This document shows positions 9,470 through 17,543 of a stretch of DNA of 41,842 nt, in pieces; within the stretch, counting starts at the first letter, position 1; every line of letters begins with the position of its first letter. Both the position numbers and the translations under genes were made by a program. The notes under the pieces are model-generated. The model saw only the letters and a list, made by a program, of their open reading frames with translations, ran no database searches and was not told the origin of the DNA. This DNA comes from Caryophanales bacterium UBA6769 (lineage in GTDB: Bacteria > Bacillota > Bacilli > Bacillales > UBA6769): NCBI GenBank assembly GCA_002453275.1, contig DKGN01000145.1, positions 1 through 41,842 on the forward strand, written 5' to 3'.

Positions 9470-9809
9470 GTTCGCAGGAGCGCTCCTCATCTTAATCGGC
9501 GCGATCATGAGTGTCGTTAGCGCCTTTGGCATGATTCGCTTCCCTGACGTATATATGAGAGCTCACGCCGCAACTAAAAGCTCTACATTAGCAGTCCTAC
9601 TCACATTAAATGGCGTCTTTTTCTACCTTTGGATAAGTGAGTCATTCATTAGCGTCCGTTTACTACTTGGAATCGTATTTGTTTTTTTCACAGCGCCTGT
9701 CTCAGGACACCTCATCTGTCGTGCCGCTTATCGTTCGAATGTCAAATTAGCAAATGTCACAACAGAGGATAAGCTGAAAAATGTTATTCACCATGAAGAT
9801 GAGTTGTAA
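9447..9809 (+). CDS. mrpG: Na+/H+ antiporter subunit G
   Basis: MrpG (120 residues) closes the antiporter operon. It has three membrane helices and the family-typical GMIRFPDVYMRAHAATKSST segment (residues 28-47). Translation starts at TTG 9447 with AGAGGTG upstream, inside mrpF. It ends 11 bases before the convergent methyltransferase gene; I see no clear terminator in that gap. Confidence 0.94.
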   Translation: MSIKEIAEFAGALLILIGAIMSVVSAFGMIRFPDVYMRAHAATKSSTLAVLLTLNGVFFYLWISESFISVRLLLGIVFVFFTAPVSGHLICRAAYRSNVKLANVTTEDKLKNVIHHEDEL

Positions 9810-9820
9810 ATTAAGCGACC

Positions 9821-10588
9821 TCAGTCTATTTTTGCGAGCATTCTCAGTCTTTTATAATCAGCAACCCATACGCCATCTTGATAAAGCTCTGGCCTGATGG
9901 TTTCTTTCACCTTCTCATATAGCTCGTCTTTCTCCTCTTGGGAAAAGCCTACAAAAAATTGAGTTGCAAAACTCTCAAGCCAATCGTTCAGCCCTTCGTC
10001 CCCATTCAACAATGGAGTAGGTCGTTCGAACAGATGGGCTTTGACAACTGTGAAGCCATGTTCCTCTAAGAGCATGCTGTACTCCGCAAGACTAGGAAAA
10101 TACCATGGATTTCGTAATGAAGCATCGATGTCATGTTCTTGAACCAGTATTTCTGTAACCCCTTGGACTATCGTTCCGATATTCCCCTTTCCCCCGAGTT
10201 CAACAACGAACCGCCCCCCAGGTTGCAGTGCATGTTTTGTCGATTGGATTACATTTGAAGCTCGTTTCATCCAATGAAGAGCTGAATTTGAAAAAACAGC
10301 ATCTACCTTTTCCTCTAACCGAAACGTCTCTCCATCATCAACTTTAAATTGCAGATGAGGGTATTTGTCTTGTGCTTTTTCAATCATTGCTACTGACGAG
10401 TCGATTCCTAAAACGGACGCCCCCGATTTCGAAATCTCATGAGCAAGATCACCTGTGCCACAGCCAAGATCAAGAATCGTTTCCCCTTTGTTTGGCTGAA
10501 GCCATTCGACAACATCTTCCCCAAATTTTGAAACAAAATGCTGTTTTTGATCATACAGTTCGGCATCCCATTCATTCGAATTGCTCAT
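9821..10588 (-). CDS. Class I SAM-dependent methyltransferase
   Basis: The 255-residue protein has a seven-strand methyltransferase core. Motif I (LDLGCGTGDLAHEI, about 37-50), the acidic end of strand 2 (GIDSS) and the FSNSALHWM motif (about 101-109) are clear. The FSNSALHWM part and overall length recall trans-aconitate 2-methyltransferase and related enzymes, but the substrate cannot be read from sequence. ATG 10588 is chosen because GGAGGGAAA lies upstream. It follows an oxidoreductase gene by 19 bases and is probably co-transcribed with it. Confidence 0.85.
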   Translation of the reverse strand: MSNSNEWDAELYDQKQHFVSKFGEDVVEWLQPNKGETILDLGCGTGDLAHEISKSGASVLGIDSSVAMIEKAQDKYPHLQFKVDDGETFRLEEKVDAVFSNSALHWMKRASNVIQSTKHALQPGGRFVVELGGKGNIGTIVQGVTEILVQEHDIDASLRNPWYFPSLAEYSMLLEEHGFTVVKAHLFERPTPLLNGDEGLNDWLESFATQFFVGFSQEEKDELYEKVKETIRPELYQDGVWVADYKRLRMLAKID

Positions 10589-10607
10589 GTTCACTTTCCC
10601 TCCAGTT

Positions 10608-11615
10608 TCAAGTGGAAAAATCCTCCACATTCCCCGCTAGAAAAACCTTTCCATTACTTTCTGTCTGTTCAGCTAAGTGAATTGCTTTTTTTACATCGGA
10701 AAGTTTCACTTGATAACCTTCGTTCATTAGCTTGAGTTGCTCGTTTTCAACTAAATTAATGACACGTTGAAATGTATCGTGCCACATTTCAACCGAGACG
10801 TGGCGATTCCAATGACGCAAGTGAAACAACTTTGCATTCACGGTTGTTTCTTCGTTTATTTGTTTCCAATTAATCGGAACCCCTGATAGAAGGCCAATAC
10901 ATAAGAATTCTCCCGTTGGAGCAATACAAAATGCTAGATTTGTACCGTCTGTTCCACCTATCATATCAATTGCAGCATCTACACCCCGGCCAGCCGTCAA
11001 TTCCATCACCGTCTCATACAACGGTGTCTCCGAAGTATTAATGACGTGGTAAGCTCCCAATTGAATAAGTTGTTCGGTATGTTTATTGCTACGGGTCACA
11101 CCAATGAGCCGAATGCCAAAATGTTTTGCTAGTTGAGCATACATTCGCCCAATGGCAGACCCACAAGCATTTACAAGTAAAAGATCATTCGCTTTTAACC
11201 TTAATAACTTGGTAAGTGTAACCCATGCTGTAATCGGGTTAATATAGAGCTGGGCAGCTGTCAACATATCAATTGATTTAGGGACGACAACAGCGAATTC
11301 AGATTTTGCTTTAACGATTTCTTGCCACGTTCCCTCTCCACGTAATGGCAAAACACGTTTACCAAGTAAGTCTTTTGAAACCGAAGCTCCTACTTCTTCA
11401 ACTATCCCAACCCCTTCATAACCCGGTATACACGGTAAAGCAATTCGATGAGCATAGGCCCCTCGAATTGGTATTAAGTCAGATGGGTTAATCGGACGGG
11501 TAAGCATTCGGACAAGAATTTCACCGCGATTAGGAGGTTGAAGCGTAGCCTCTTCCAACCGTAAAACTTCCTGTGGATCCCCAAACTTATAAAATTGGAT
11601 ACGTTTTTGTTTCAT
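10608..11615 (-). CDS. Zinc-independent medium-chain reductase, MECR/ETR-like
   Basis: This 335-residue medium-chain dehydrogenase/reductase has the GroES-like N-terminal domain with PINPSDLIPIRGAYA and the GYEGVGIVEEVG segment, then a Rossmann domain (LLVNACGSAIGRMYAQLAKH). AAQLYINPITAW is typical of the trans-2-enoyl reductase (MECR/Etr1) branch, which reduces 2-enoyl thioesters with NADPH. The catalytic and structural zinc cysteines of alcohol dehydrogenases are absent. AGGAGGC precedes the ATG. A quinone-reductase-like role is the main alternative. Confidence 0.8.
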   Translation of the reverse strand: MKQKRIQFYKFGDPQEVLRLEEATLQPPNRGEILVRMLTRPINPSDLIPIRGAYAHRIALPCIPGYEGVGIVEEVGASVSKDLLGKRVLPLRGEGTWQEIVKAKSEFAVVVPKSIDMLTAAQLYINPITAWVTLTKLLRLKANDLLLVNACGSAIGRMYAQLAKHFGIRLIGVTRSNKHTEQLIQLGAYHVINTSETPLYETVMELTAGRGVDAAIDMIGGTDGTNLAFCIAPTGEFLCIGLLSGVPINWKQINEETTVNAKLFHLRHWNRHVSVEMWHDTFQRVINLVENEQLKLMNEGYQVKLSDVKKAIHLAEQTESNGKVFLAGNVEDFST

Positions 11616-11627
11616 ATAAGCCTCCTT

Positions 11628-12119
11628 TTATTTTTCGATTAAACCATCAAGAAAGCCACTACCACCCGTTTTGCTAAAAAGAAAGTCAATGCCGTAGTGG
11701 GAAGCAACACCAGTCACAATCGCCCAGACAAAAATGCTTGCCGTCATCCATACCGTAATTTGCTTTCTCGTACCACCAAAGCCCATCGCTAAAATAGTAA
11801 CAAGATGACTTCCAATTAAAATCGGAGAAATAATTGCAAGACCAGGTAAACCGTATCGTTTCCAAATCCGGGCTGCTCGCTCCTCACGTTTCTTTGACTT
11901 TTCTTTCTTTTTCTGCTTCCGCTTCTCAAGCCAAACTTTTATCTTATCCATTAAAAAAATGACGATCACGATCGTAAGCATATTTCCAATAAAAGCAATA
12001 ATAGTCACCGGCACCGCATGGAGACCAGCGACTACGCCAATCGGAATAACTCCAACAATTTCCAAAAATGGGGTAGCTGCAAGTAAAAAAACAATGATGT
12101 ATGCGATAAATTGTGTCAA
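11628..12119 (-). CDS. Small multi-drug export family membrane protein (COG2426)
   Basis: A 163-residue protein with about four hydrophobic segments and a strongly basic cytoplasmic loop (KKEKSKKREERAARIWKRYG, about 71-90). The N-terminal TPFLEIVGVIPIGVVAG and the GLPGLAIISPILIGSHL segment match the family called small multi-drug export proteins. The name is historical and transport has not been shown for most members. It starts with TTG and is preceded by GAGGAGG at 7 bases. The start overlaps the previous gene by 4 bases. Confidence 0.78.
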   Translation of the reverse strand: MTQFIAYIIVFLLAATPFLEIVGVIPIGVVAGLHAVPVTIIAFIGNMLTIVIVIFLMDKIKVWLEKRKQKKKEKSKKREERAARIWKRYGLPGLAIISPILIGSHLVTILAMGFGGTRKQITVWMTASIFVWAIVTGVASHYGIDFLFSKTGGSGFLDGLIEK

Positions 12120-12568
12120 TCAAGTTCCTCCTCAAATTTTAAATACTTTCTCTCTTCCCACCAAAAGATGACATATTGGATCGATCCCATTAAAAAAAGA
12201 ACGAACAACGGAACGGATCGATAATGATACAAGTTTATAATTAAAATGGCACTAACCGGTATGGCAAAAGCATAAAAAATGTACACTTTACGGCATGCCT
12301 GAAATGTCACCCATTTTAACCCTTCATCTTCCTCTTTCATTTCATACGGTTTCCATGAATTCAGATTAATTTTCCGTTGTGGATTCTTTCGATTATGAAT
12401 TATAATAAGAGTGAAAAAGAACACAGTTGTCGCTAATAAAAAGACACAGAGTAATAATATGTGTTCTTCAAAAAATGCTGGTGCATAAAGGCGCAACCCA
12501 AAAAATCCAAACACAAGTGCTAAGAAAAACAATTGCGTTAACGGTGAACGAACAATTTTTGCAAGCAT
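12116..12568 (-). CDS. Unknown four-helix membrane protein
   Basis: I do not recognise this 150-residue protein. It has two hydrophobic hairpins (about residues 8-60 and 95-135) around a polar loop with NRKNPQRKINLNSWKP. It starts at ATG 12568 just after the XRE regulator gene ends; GAAGGGAATGAG serves as ribosome site. A longer reading would overlap the regulator. Regulator plus small membrane protein is a common Firmicute pairing, so the regulator may control it. Its 3' end overlaps the next gene by 4 bases, so the operon is tight. Confidence 0.75.
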   Translation of the reverse strand: MLAKIVRSPLTQLFFLALVFGFFGLRLYAPAFFEEHILLLCVFLLATTVFFFTLIIIHNRKNPQRKINLNSWKPYEMKEEDEGLKWVTFQACRKVYIFYAFAIPVSAILIINLYHYRSVPLFVLFLMGSIQYVIFWWEERKYLKFEEELD

Positions 12569-12590
12569 ACTCTCATTCCCTTCATTGCAT

Positions 12591-12794
12591 TCATCGAACC
12601 CAAAATACTTCTTCAACTGTCGTTTCAAAAGCCTCCGCCAATCTTAATGCGAGTAAAACAGACGGAGCATAGTCCCCTTTTTCAATTAATCCGACAGTTT
12701 GCCGCGTGATCCCTACCTGATTAGCAAGATCAGTCTGTGTCATATTAAAACGCGCTCTAAGTTCACGAACCCGATTTTCTAACATCAAACGCAT
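12591..12794 (-). CDS. Short XRE-family transcriptional regulator
   Basis: This 67-residue protein is essentially one helix-turn-helix domain. The core MTQTDLANQVGITRQTVGLI (about 18-37) and the tail LRLAEAFETTVEEVFW match the short YozG-like XRE regulators that usually control a neighbouring membrane protein gene. A vegetative-type promoter and a palindrome overlapping its -35 box lie upstream (12818-12863), which suggests autoregulation. It heads the minus-strand run down to 9821. Confidence 0.88.
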   Translation of the reverse strand: MRLMLENRVRELRARFNMTQTDLANQVGITRQTVGLIEKGDYAPSVLLALRLAEAFETTVEEVFWVR

Positions 12795-12817
12795 CCCTTC
12801 CTTAACTGCCTCACCGC

Positions 12818-12863
12818 ATTGTAATTGATCGTTGTCAAAATGTAAAGGATCATTGTCATTTTG
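12818..12863 (-). promoter_or_regulatory. Promoter with overlapping palindrome for the XRE regulator operon
   Basis: On the minus strand a -35 box TTTACA (12841-12846) and a -10 box TACAAT (12818-12823) are separated by exactly 17 bases. An inverted repeat CAAAATG-N14-CATTTTG (12836-12863) covers the -35 box, a natural position for an autorepressor operator. Assignment to the adjacent XRE protein is inference. Confidence 0.65.
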
Positions 12864-12994
12864 TTAAGTAAATTTTACATGCAATCCAGGATTTGAAATG
12901 TTAGACTAATTAGAAATGAAAGGAACGATATGAACATTAATTGCACCAGGATTGTACTGCAACTACGCTCTGAAACTAACCATAAAGTAAGGAT

Positions 12995-13231
12995 GTGAGA
13001 ATAGATTTGTTACTTTGGATAACTGTAGGTTTCATCATAATCGGAATTGTTGTTCTTACTTTTATGAAAAAAAATATGGAAAGGAAGGTCGCCTTAATAA
13101 TAGAAAATCAAGAAAGTATGGAGAGTAAACAAATTTTAACGAAACCCGTTATCTGGTGGATAGTAGGGACCACCGTATGGGGAATAGTAAGTATCTTTTT
13201 AATCGTACGGTCTTTTTCTGTTTATATGTAA
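12995..13231 (+). CDS. Small two-helix membrane protein of unknown function
   Basis: The 78-residue product has two hydrophobic helices (about 5-24 and 52-75) around a charged loop. I do not recognise a family. The start could be GTG 12995 or TTG 13007; AAGGATGTGAG lies near both and neither is ideal. It is isolated, with no operon partner within 150 bases. The clean hydrophobic/charged pattern favours a real gene, but evidence is modest. Confidence 0.5.
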   Translation: MRIDLLLWITVGFIIIGIVVLTFMKKNMERKVALIIENQESMESKQILTKPVIWWIVGTTVWGIVSIFLIVRSFSVYM

Positions 13232-13383
13232 TATGGTGAATAGAACAGTTAACTAAACGATGCTTTTAATTTACGGAATTGTCGGCAAACAGGATTGGAA
13301 ATCACCCACCAATTTGGCTATGAATAGGCAGATAGGTAACATCACATCCTAAGCAATAAACATTCAAAAAAGGGGATCCGCTT

Positions 13384-14124
13384 ATGAAATTCACTCACCG
13401 TCTATGGATTGTGATACTGTCGATATTTTTTGGAAGCATCGTTCATCCATCAGCTGCGGAATCATCTACTTACTATCCACTCCAAACAAAATTCCCTCAT
13501 ACGATGATTTACAAAGCAGATACAAAAAATAAAGTCATCGCCTTAACATTTGACGATGGACCTGATGAACGATATACACCTCAAATCTTAGATGTACTCC
13601 AAAAACATAATGTAAAAGCAACCTTCTTTTTTCTTGGCTCTCGAGTCAATAAATATCCTGACATGGCAAAAAAAGTCCACGAAGATAAACACGTCATCGG
13701 GAACCATACGTATTGGCATCCAGAATTAACAAAAACAAGTGTAGAAAATATGGTGTGGGAAATTAAAAAAAACGAGAAAGAAATTCAGAACGTGCTTCAT
13801 ATGAAAACGAATCTTTTCCGTGCTCCTTATGGAGCGTTAAACGAAGCCCTAGTAAAAAAATTAGCTGAGCTTGGATATCGAGGGATTGGCTGGTCGATTG
13901 ACACAGAGGATTGGAAAAATAAATCTGGAGAAGAAATAAAACAAAACATGCTTCAAGAAGCTCACCCTGGAGCAATTGTCTTAATGCATAGCGCGGGGCA
14001 TTGGACACAAGATTTATCGGGAACAGCACAAGCATTAGATGAAGTCATTCCAATTCTCAAAAGCAAAGGGTATAAATTTGTTACCATTCCTGAAATGTGG
14101 TCCCATAACGAAACTCTAAAATAG
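13384..14124 (+). CDS. Secreted polysaccharide deacetylase
   Basis: A 246-residue NodB-type (carbohydrate esterase 4) enzyme, expected to remove N- or O-acetyl groups from peptidoglycan or a related glycan outside the cell. A signal peptide covers about residues 1-25. The metal and catalytic motifs are complete: TFDDGP (D57, D58), NHTYWHP (H108, H112), RAPYG (R146) and LMHSAG (H202). Length and order resemble Bacillus YheN/PdaA-type deacetylases. The ribosome site is GGGGATC just before the ATG. No operon partner is evident. Confidence 0.9.
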   Translation: MKFTHRLWIVILSIFFGSIVHPSAAESSTYYPLQTKFPHTMIYKADTKNKVIALTFDDGPDERYTPQILDVLQKHNVKATFFFLGSRVNKYPDMAKKVHEDKHVIGNHTYWHPELTKTSVENMVWEIKKNEKEIQNVLHMKTNLFRAPYGALNEALVKKLAELGYRGIGWSIDTEDWKNKSGEEIKQNMLQEAHPGAIVLMHSAGHWTQDLSGTAQALDEVIPILKSKGYKFVTIPEMWSHNETLK

Positions 14125-14148
14125 TATGCTAAAATGAATTATATGGAT

Positions 14149-14165
14149 TATTCACAAAGTGAATA
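14149..14165 (+). repeat. Small perfect inverted repeat upstream of the MMPL exporter
   Basis: TATTCAC-AAA-GTGAATA lies between the deacetylase and the exporter. A second palindrome, TGTTAA-CTTT-TTAACA, is at 14199-14214. Neither has a proper poly-T tail, so operator sites are as likely as a weak terminator. Confidence 0.4.
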
Positions 14166-14235
14166 TTAAGCAATAATGGAAGATAAACAACTTCCTCCTG
14201 TTAACTTTTTAACACTTTGCTAAGGAAGTGAACAC

Positions 14236-16350
14236 ATGCAAAATGTCGTGCATGCTGTGACGGATTGGGTCACAACTAATAAAGGCAAGTGGATTACAAT
14301 CATCATCTGGCTGATTGTGACGGGACTATTAGGAGCTCTCGCACCTGGTGCGAAAGAATATGAAGTTTCAAGTATCGACTCTCTCCCTGATAAGGCCCAA
14401 TCGATCGTTGCCCAAAGTAAAATTGATGAGTATTTTTCAAACAATGATGGAATCCCAGCTATTTTAGTTTTTCAATCGGAAAAAGAATTACACTTAGAAG
14501 ATCTAACCGTTTTTATCGAACGTGTCGAAGAAAAAAATATTAACGGCATTAAAGATTTTATCCCGCTTGCAGCGTTACCTCCGCAGGCGACTGACAGCTT
14601 CTTCGCAAAAGATCGTAAGACGGCTTTATTTCCAATATCTCTTGATTCATCTCTAGAAAACCGTGACGTTAAAGCTACATTAGAAAGCATTTATGATGAA
14701 GTAGATGAACATGCCCCCTTTGCTTTAAACATTACAGGTCCTGCCGGAATTGCAAAGGACTCACTTGATTTGTTTTCAAGAGCTGACATCGTGCTTTTAT
14801 TATCAACCGTTGTCATCATTTTAATTTTACTTATCATAATTTATCGCTCACCATTTTTAGCGCTTATTCCACTCGTAGCTGCTGCATTCGTCTACCAAGT
14901 CGTAAATCAAACGCTTGGGTTACTCGGTAAAGCTGGTGTCCTTTTAAACAATCAAACGATCTCGATAATGACCGTTTTACTATTTGCAACAGTCATTGAT
15001 TACTCTCTATTTGTTTTTTCTCGTTTTCGTGAAGAATTAAAAAGTCATGAAGATAAACACGAAGCAATGAAGCTAGCAATGCGTGGTGTTGGCGTACCAA
15101 TCTTTTATTCAGGTGCAACGATTTTAGGTGCGATGCTCGTTCTATTTTTTGCACAATTTGGTGATTATCGCAATTTCGCACCGACCTTTGCAACTGCTGT
15201 CATTATTGTCATGCTTGCTGCCATTACACTCATCCCGGCATTGTTCACGTCATTCGGAAGACGAGCTTTTTGGCCGAAAATTCCTCGAGTGGGAGAGGAA
15301 CACATAAAGCCAAACTCTGCCTGGAGTAAAGTTGGTCGCTTCGTTACAAGGAAGCCACTCGTTGCTGTCTTGAGTATAGGGGTTTTTCTACTCCTTTCCG
15401 CAAGTAACGTTATGAACATAAACTATGAATTTGATTTAATTAAATCATTTCCAAAGGATATGCCATCGCGAGTTGGCTATGAACAATTAGAAACAAACTT
15501 TGAAAAAGGCGACTTAGCACCGACAACCGTCCTATTTGAGTCAAAAGAGGCAATTTCCGAAGAAGAACGAGACACTTTGTCTACAATACTATCTGAGCAA
15601 TCGCTAGTTAAAAGCGTGCGAATTAATGACGTGTCCGACAATCAACGTGCGGTATCCTATAATGTAACCTTTGACGAAAGCCCATATGCCATTGAAACGA
15701 TGGATGCGCTAGAAGCAATGAGGAACGACGCTCAAAAGCTATTACAGAAGTCTGAATTAAGTGGGAATCTCTATTTTGCTGGAGAGACTGCCGAAGCTGT
15801 CGATGATCGTTCAACGAACAACCGTGATCTTATCGTCATCGTCATCCTTGAAACGATTTTAATTTTTTCTATGCTTATCTTTTTAACACGATCGTTCAGA
15901 ATGCCGATTTATATGATGGGAACAATTTTATTATCATTTTTAGCTGCACTAGGTTTAGGAATGTTTTTAACGAACTTACTCTTTGACATCGATGCCATTA
16001 GCAATCGTGTCCCTGTCTACTCATTCGTTTTTTTAGTTGCACTTGGGATTGACTATAATATTTTTCTCGTATCGCGGTTCATGGAAGAACGCAAAAAGCA
16101 GCCTCTTAAAGAAGCGATTGAGCTTTCTGTTTCAACGACTGGAGGTGTCATTTCTTCAGCGGGAATTATTCTTGCGGCGACCTTCGCCGTATTAATGACA
16201 CAACCGATTCAAGTACTCCTCGTGTTTGGATTTATCGTAGCGATTGGCATCCTGTTAGACACCTTTTTAATACGAGGCGTATTATTACCAGGGCTTCTCG
16301 TATTATTTGAAAAAGAAAAGGAGAAAAAGTCTTCTACTACAAATGAATAA
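14236..16350 (+). CDS. MMPL/RND-superfamily exporter (YdfJ-like)
   Basis: The 704-residue protein has the duplicated MMPL layout: one transmembrane helix, an extracytoplasmic domain, five or so helices, then the same again. The conserved proton-relay Asp-Tyr pairs are present in both halves (TVIDYSLFVFSRF near 250 and ALGIDYNIFLVSRF near 600). Such proteins export lipids, peptides or drugs using the proton gradient. It most resembles Bacillus YdfJ. AAGGAAGTGA precedes the ATG. It is a single-gene unit ending in a strong terminator. The substrate is unknown. Confidence 0.88.
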   Translation: MQNVVHAVTDWVTTNKGKWITIIIWLIVTGLLGALAPGAKEYEVSSIDSLPDKAQSIVAQSKIDEYFSNNDGIPAILVFQSEKELHLEDLTVFIERVEEKNINGIKDFIPLAALPPQATDSFFAKDRKTALFPISLDSSLENRDVKATLESIYDEVDEHAPFALNITGPAGIAKDSLDLFSRADIVLLLSTVVIILILLIIIYRSPFLALIPLVAAAFVYQVVNQTLGLLGKAGVLLNNQTISIMTVLLFATVIDYSLFVFSRFREELKSHEDKHEAMKLAMRGVGVPIFYSGATILGAMLVLFFAQFGDYRNFAPTFATAVIIVMLAAITLIPALFTSFGRRAFWPKIPRVGEEHIKPNSAWSKVGRFVTRKPLVAVLSIGVFLLLSASNVMNINYEFDLIKSFPKDMPSRVGYEQLETNFEKGDLAPTTVLFESKEAISEEERDTLSTILSEQSLVKSVRINDVSDNQRAVSYNVTFDESPYAIETMDALEAMRNDAQKLLQKSELSGNLYFAGETAEAVDDRSTNNRDLIVIVILETILIFSMLIFLTRSFRMPIYMMGTILLSFLAALGLGMFLTNLLFDIDAISNRVPVYSFVFLVALGIDYNIFLVSRFMEERKKQPLKEAIELSVSTTGGVISSAGIILAATFAVLMTQPIQVLLVFGFIVAIGILLDTFLIRGVLLPGLLVLFEKEKEKKSSTTNE

Positions 16351-16363
16351 TTTCGATTTTAAG

Positions 16364-16402
16364 GCGCAAGTGAGTGAGGAACTCGCTTGTGCTTTTTTAT
16401 TT
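16364..16402 (+). terminator. Terminator after the MMPL exporter
   Basis: A 12-bp stem (GCGCAAGTGAGT with ACTCGCTTGTGC, two G-T pairs) with a GAGGA loop is followed by TTTTTTATTTT. This is a textbook intrinsic terminator that insulates the pst operon. Confidence 0.92.
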
Positions 16403-16411
16403 TCTCTAAAA

Positions 16412-16465
16412 TTTACATAATCTTTACAATTCCTCAACGCTCCCTTAATTTTCACCACCTATTAT
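16412..16465 (+). promoter_or_regulatory. PhoP box and promoter of the pst operon
   Basis: Four TTAACA-like hexamers sit at exact 11-base intervals: TTTACA (16412), TTTACA (16423), TCAACG (16434) and TTAATT (16445). A -10 box TATTAT follows at 16460-16465. The spacing and position match the known Bacillus PhoP box (hexamer repeats with 5-base spacers), so phosphate-starvation induction by the PhoPR pair at 20910-23374 is expected. Confidence 0.8.
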
Positions 16466-16506
16466 GAAACTTAGAAAGACAAAAAATTTTTAGGGGGAGA
16501 AACCAA

Positions 16507-17475
16507 ATGAAAATAAAAGCAATCTTTTCAGCTTTAATATTATTCGTAGCACTACTTACCGCATGTGGTAATGGCGATGGCAGTGAGGGTACAACAGGAA
16601 ATGCAAATAATTCCGATGATCAACAAAGTGGTGGAACGGTTCATATTGACGGCTCATCGACCGTATTTCCGATTATGGAGGCCATCTCTGAAGAATTTGC
16701 AGCCGTTTCTCCAGAGGTAAAAGCTCCGATTGGTGTATCCGGTAGTGGCGGAGGCTTTGAAAAATTCACTCTCGGAGAAACCGATATTAGTAACGCATCT
16801 CGTCCAATCAAAGATGAGGAAATCCAAAAAGCAGAGGAAAATGGAATCGATTTTACTGAATTTGAACTTGCTTATGATGGTCTTTCAGTCGTGATTCATA
16901 AAGATAATGATTTTATCGACAAGCTTACTGTCGACGAATTAAAGAACATTTGGGTTGAAAGTGATGATGTGAAAACATGGGCTGACATTCGTGACGGTTG
17001 GCCTGCGGAACCAATGGAATTTTACAGTCCTGGTACTGATTCTGGCACGTATGACTATTTTAACGAGGTCATTCTTGAAGATGAACAAATGCGGAAATCG
17101 GCAACATTATCTGAGGACGACAATGTTCTCGTTCAAGGAGTAGCAGGATCTCAATTTGCAATTGGGTATTTCGGATATTCATACTATGCAGAAAACGCTG
17201 ACAAACTAAAAGTTGTCCCGATTGTAAATGAAAGCGGAGAAGCAATTACACCTGACCTCGATACAATCCAAAGCGGTGATTACAATCCATTATCGAGACC
17301 ATTATTTATCTACGTCAGCAACGAGTCAATTAAAGAAAATGATGATGTTTATGAATATGTGAAATTTGCACTCGAATCTGTTGGTGATTTATCTGAAGAG
17401 GTTGGCTTTGTCGGCTTACCATCAGACAATTACACCGAAGCTCTTAAAAAGTTGGAGGAAATTAGAAACTCTTAA
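16507..17475 (+). CDS. pstS: Phosphate-binding lipoprotein
   Basis: PstS is the extracytoplasmic phosphate receptor of the high-affinity Pst ABC importer. The 322-residue protein has a lipoprotein signal with lipobox LTAC (Cys20), a Gly/Ser/Asn-rich linker, then the phosphate-binding fold. Its ligand motifs are DGSSTVFPI, SGSGGGFEKF and PGTDSGTYDYF. TAGGGGGA lies before the ATG. It is the first gene of the operon, directly behind a PhoP box. A hairpin follows before pstC. Confidence 0.95.
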   Translation: MKIKAIFSALILFVALLTACGNGDGSEGTTGNANNSDDQQSGGTVHIDGSSTVFPIMEAISEEFAAVSPEVKAPIGVSGSGGGFEKFTLGETDISNASRPIKDEEIQKAEENGIDFTEFELAYDGLSVVIHKDNDFIDKLTVDELKNIWVESDDVKTWADIRDGWPAEPMEFYSPGTDSGTYDYFNEVILEDEQMRKSATLSEDDNVLVQGVAGSQFAIGYFGYSYYAENADKLKVVPIVNESGEAITPDLDTIQSGDYNPLSRPLFIYVSNESIKENDDVYEYVKFALESVGDLSEEVGFVGLPSDNYTEALKKLEEIRNS

Positions 17476-17486
17476 AAACATACAAA

Positions 17487-17506
17487 GGTGGGGGGTAACC
17501 CTCACC
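17487..17506 (+). terminator. Intercistronic hairpin between pstS and pstC
   Basis: An 8-bp GC-rich stem (GGTGGGGG with CCCTCACC) carries a GTAA tetraloop of the GNRA type. No poly-T run follows, so it is more likely a partial terminator or RNA-stabilising element that makes pstS mRNA more abundant than the rest. Confidence 0.6.
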
Positions 17507-17543
17507 ATTTATTATCAATCCGATTGCTTAAGGAGTTTTATTG

